Assembly: GCA_913054115.1 (NCBI GenBank)
Contig: CAJXIS010000152.1
Coordinates: 1-5,969 of the forward strand
Direction of reading: 5' to 3'
Origin: an uncultured Acidimicrobiaceae bacterium
GTDB taxonomy: Bacteria; Actinomycetota; Acidimicrobiia; Acidimicrobiales; MedAcidi-G1
DNA length: 5,969 nt
How positions within the stretch are numbered: position 1 is the first letter of the stretch; each line of letters opens with the position of its first letter. Shown piece by piece: positions 3,788 to 5,969 of the stretch. A program made the position numbers and the translations under genes. The notes beneath the pieces were generated by a model that was given only the letters and a program-made list of their open reading frames with translations, was not told the origin of the DNA and made no database searches.

Positions 3788-5969
3788 ATGTGCGGCATCA
3801 TCGCGGTGCTTCGGTGCCCCGCCTCCCGCCAGCCACCGGAAGTCGATGCCGTCGTCGCTCCCCTCCAGCGGGCCATTGACCATCTCGACGCCGGCGACCT
3901 CGACGAGGCAGCCGGTTGTCTCGAGGAGGTCGATGTCCTCCTCGGCGGTGCGCCCGGACTCGAGGCCCTGCTGGGACATGCCAGGCTGCTCGACGCCGTC
4001 GCCGGAAAGACGTCGGCGGTCCGTGCCCGGTTCGCATCCGTCGAGGCCGACCTCGAATCCCGCACCGGTGACCGGGAGACCGGAAATGCGGCGCTCGTCC
4101 GGCTCCGGGACGCAACCTGGGCCATTTCCAACGACCGCCTGGGTGCAGCGCGTGGAGTGGCTGCGCTCTCCTCGACGACTGACCCGCCCAGCCAATCCGG
4201 GCTGGCGGTGCTGCTTTCGATCCAGCAGGCGCTCACCGCCCTCGACCGCCTGGAGGTGCGCGGCCGCGATTCCGCCGGGCTCCAGGTCACCCTCTGGGAC
4301 CACGGCCTCGACCTGGCCGACCCGGCGATCGCGGCGCATTTGGCCACACGCACGTCCGACCCGCTCCTGCGCTCGGGAAGTGCCAGGGTGCTCCCCGGGG
4401 ACGGGCTGGTGCTGGTCGTCAAGACGGCCGCCGAGATCGGGGAGTTGGGTGACAACACATCGGCGCTGCGCCGTGCGCTGGTCGGCGACGAACTCCTGAC
4501 CCGTGCCCTGACCGGTGAAGCCGTCCGGGGATCGGTGCTCGGGCACACCCGGTGGGCGAGCTTCGGGATCATCGCCGAGGCCAACGCCCATCCGCTCGAC
4601 TCGACGTGCGGCGACTACGGCACCTCACCGACGCACTTCGTCTCGGCAGTCCAGAATGGCGACGTCGACAACCACGCCGACCTGGTCGCCGCCGAGCGCC
4701 TCGATGTACCGACCGCCATCACGACCGATGCCAAGGTCGTGCCGCTCCTCTGCGCCCGCCGCCTCGACGAAGGGGCGACCCTCGATGAGGCGTTTCGCCG
4801 GACGGTCCAGGCCTTCGAGGGTTCGCTCGCCATCGCTGTTTCGTTCGGCGAGGCTCCGGACCGGCTGTACCTGTCGCTGCGGGGGAGCGGCCAGGCCCTG
4901 TACGTCGGCCTCGCCGAGGACGCCTTCGTGGTGGCCAGCGAGCCCTACGGCGTGGTCGAACTGGCCGCCGACTACGTCCGCATGGACGGCGAGGTGCCGG
5001 CCGATCCGGGCAACCCGGCCTCCAACGGGCAGCTGATCGAACTGGATGCCGCCGCCGCCGGCACGTTGGCGGGCATCCGCCGCCGGGCCTTCGACGGACG
5101 CGACCTTCCGTTGGCCGACGACGACGTGGTTCGGGCCGGGATCACCACCCGCGACATCGACCGCGGCGACCACCCCCACTACTTCCTGAAGGAGATCGGC
5201 GAGTCGCCCGAATCGGTGCGGTCCACGCTGCGGGGTCGGCTGCTCGATGGTCCCGACGGTCTCACCGTCTCGGTCGCGTCCGAGGCGATGTCCGATTCGA
5301 TGCGGTCCGACCTGGCCTCGGGGCGCTTCTCGAACGTGATCGTCATCGGCCAGGGGACTGCGGCGATCGCCGGCGAGGCCGTAGCGGCCGCGATCGACGC
5401 CGAACTGGCGGGCACCGGCATCGGCGTCTCCTCCCGACCTGCCACGGAACTCTCCGGATTCGGGCTGCGGTCCGACATGACCGACACGCTGGTGATCGCC
5501 ATCAGCCAGTCGGGCACGACCACCGACACCAACCGCACGGTCGACCTGGTCCGTGCCCGCGGCGGAAAGGTCATTGCGATCGTCAACCGTCGCAACAGCG
5601 ACCTGACCGACCGGGCGGACGGAGTGCTGTACACCTCCGACGGACGCGATGTCGAGATGAGCGTCGCCTCCACCAAGGCCTTCTACGCCCAGACGGTGGC
5701 GGGTTTCCTGCTCGGCGTGGTCCTGGCCGATGCCGTGGGCGCCCCGGGTGCTCCCGACCGTGGCGGCGTCCTCGCCGGACTGCGTTCGCTGCCCGACGCC
5801 ATGACCCGGGTGCTTGCCGGCCGGGACCGGATCGCCGACCTGGCGAACCGGCACGCACCAAGTCGCCGCTACTGGGCGGTGGTCGGCAACGGGGCGAACC
5901 TCACTGCTGCGCGGGAGATCCGGATCAAGCTCTCGGAGCTCTGCTACAAGTCGGTCGCCGCCGACGCCA
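3788..5969 (+). CDS. glmS: GlmS-type glutamine:fructose-6-phosphate aminotransferase with large insertions (partial, 3' end missing)
   Basis: The frame from ATG 3788 is open for 727 codons to the window edge. The product should transfer ammonia from glutamine to fructose-6-phosphate, making the glucosamine-6-P used by GlmM. A class II (Ntn) glutaminase domain covers about residues 2-455: MCGII with nucleophile Cys2, RGRDSAG (158-164), HTRWAS (253-258), the oxyanion Asn290-Gly291, and TDAK (313-316, matching E. coli Asp123). The linker HYFLKEI is at 464-470. SIS domain 1 runs from about 516, with SQSGTTTDT (573-581) and VASTKAF (626-632). SIS domain 2 begins near 695; Lys714 and Glu717 match E. 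coli Lys485 and Glu488. Two oddities stand out: about 130 extra residues (roughly 10-140), apparently helical, and about 50 extra residues between 164 and 253. E. coli GlmS is 609 residues; this protein should exceed about 840. The C-terminal catalytic His and Lys lie beyond the window. A GlmS paralogue with another sugar substrate is possible. Confidence 0.88.
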   Translation, partial: MCGIIAVLRCPASRQPPEVDAVVAPLQRAIDHLDAGDLDEAAGCLEEVDVLLGGAPGLEALLGHARLLDAVAGKTSAVRARFASVEADLESRTGDRETGNAALVRLRDATWAISNDRLGAARGVAALSSTTDPPSQSGLAVLLSIQQALTALDRLEVRGRDSAGLQVTLWDHGLDLADPAIAAHLATRTSDPLLRSGSARVLPGDGLVLVVKTAAEIGELGDNTSALRRALVGDELLTRALTGEAVRGSVLGHTRWASFGIIAEANAHPLDSTCGDYGTSPTHFVSAVQNGDVDNHADLVAAERLDVPTAITTDAKVVPLLCARRLDEGATLDEAFRRTVQAFEGSLAIAVSFGEAPDRLYLSLRGSGQALYVGLAEDAFVVASEPYGVVELAADYVRMDGEVPADPGNPASNGQLIELDAAAAGTLAGIRRRAFDGRDLPLADDDVVRAGITTRDIDRGDHPHYFLKEIGESPESVRSTLRGRLLDGPDGLTVSVASEAMSDSMRSDLASGRFSNVIVIGQGTAAIAGEAVAAAIDAELAGTGIGVSSRPATELSGFGLRSDMTDTLVIAISQSGTTTDTNRTVDLVRARGGKVIAIVNRRNSDLTDRADGVLYTSDGRDVEMSVASTKAFYAQTVAGFLLGVVLADAVGAPGAPDRGGVLAGLRSLPDAMTRVLAGRDRIADLANRHAPSRRYWAVVGNGANLTAAREIRIKLSELCYKSVAADA

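Noticed and set aside
3788..4262. Frameshift, intein or assembly junction explaining the long spacer after MCGIIAVLR
   Set aside because: The frame stays open without stops, GC-rich third positions continue throughout, and I see no intein splice-block motifs. A genuine in-frame insertion fits better.
3846..4499. Plus-strand open frame overlapping the insertion region of the glmS-type gene
   Set aside because: The product is Ser/Arg/Pro-rich with no motifs, while the frame from 3788 runs through the same bases and carries GlmS motifs on both sides.
4625..5854. Long open frame on the minus strand (409 codons), and similar ones at 3221-4591, 3280-4584 and 2294-3163
   Set aside because: These are antisense to the glmS-type gene or glmM. 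Their translations are low-complexity, rich in Arg, Gly and Pro, with no recognisable family, as expected from stop-poor high-GC DNA.
1..5969. Defence system, mobile element, CRISPR array or secondary-metabolite genes
   Set aside because: All seven genes are recognisable core genes in a conserved order. There are no transposase, integrase, direct-repeat or tRNA signatures.

Overview
The window is a contiguous, high-GC (roughly two-thirds or more G+C by eye), densely packed housekeeping region, with every gene on the + strand. The order rpoA-rplQ-truA-rplM-rpsI-glmM-glmS is typical of Actinomycetota. The wording of the alpha C-terminal domain and the oversized GlmS-like protein make me favour a deep actinobacterial lineage such as Acidimicrobiia. 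That placement is inferred from memory of family sequences, not from a search.

Layout: the end of rpoA (1-179), rplQ (184-537) and truA (551-1312) form the tail of the large ribosomal-protein/RNA-polymerase alpha operon, with gaps of only 4 and 13 nt. A 142-nt gap follows. It holds a convincing sigma-70-type promoter and a perfect 14-bp palindrome just downstream of the -10 box. Next comes rplM (L13) and rpsI (S9), each with a good Shine-Dalgarno, then glmM (2384-3718). A second, shorter gap (3719-3787) carries a -10-like box, a small hairpin and a strong Shine-Dalgarno ahead of a glmS-type gene that starts at 3788 and runs off the right end.

The first five genes serve transcription, translation and tRNA modification. 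GlmS and GlmM carry out two consecutive steps toward UDP-GlcNAc and peptidoglycan: fructose-6-P to glucosamine-6-P, then glucosamine-6-P to glucosamine-1-P. Ribosome production and cell-wall precursor supply are therefore adjacent and probably co-expressed.

Most of the window is ordinary core genome. The exception is the glmS-type gene. Its first nine residues are a normal GlmS N-terminus with the Cys2 nucleophile, but about 130 extra, apparently helical residues separate this strand from the next conserved GlmS block. About 50 more extra residues precede the HTRW motif. Essentially all catalytic residues of the glutaminase, and most of the sugar-binding residues visible here, are kept. It therefore looks like a working but architecturally unusual glucosamine-6-phosphate synthase. 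I see no mobile element, CRISPR array, tRNA or rRNA, and no stretch over 300 bases without a gene.
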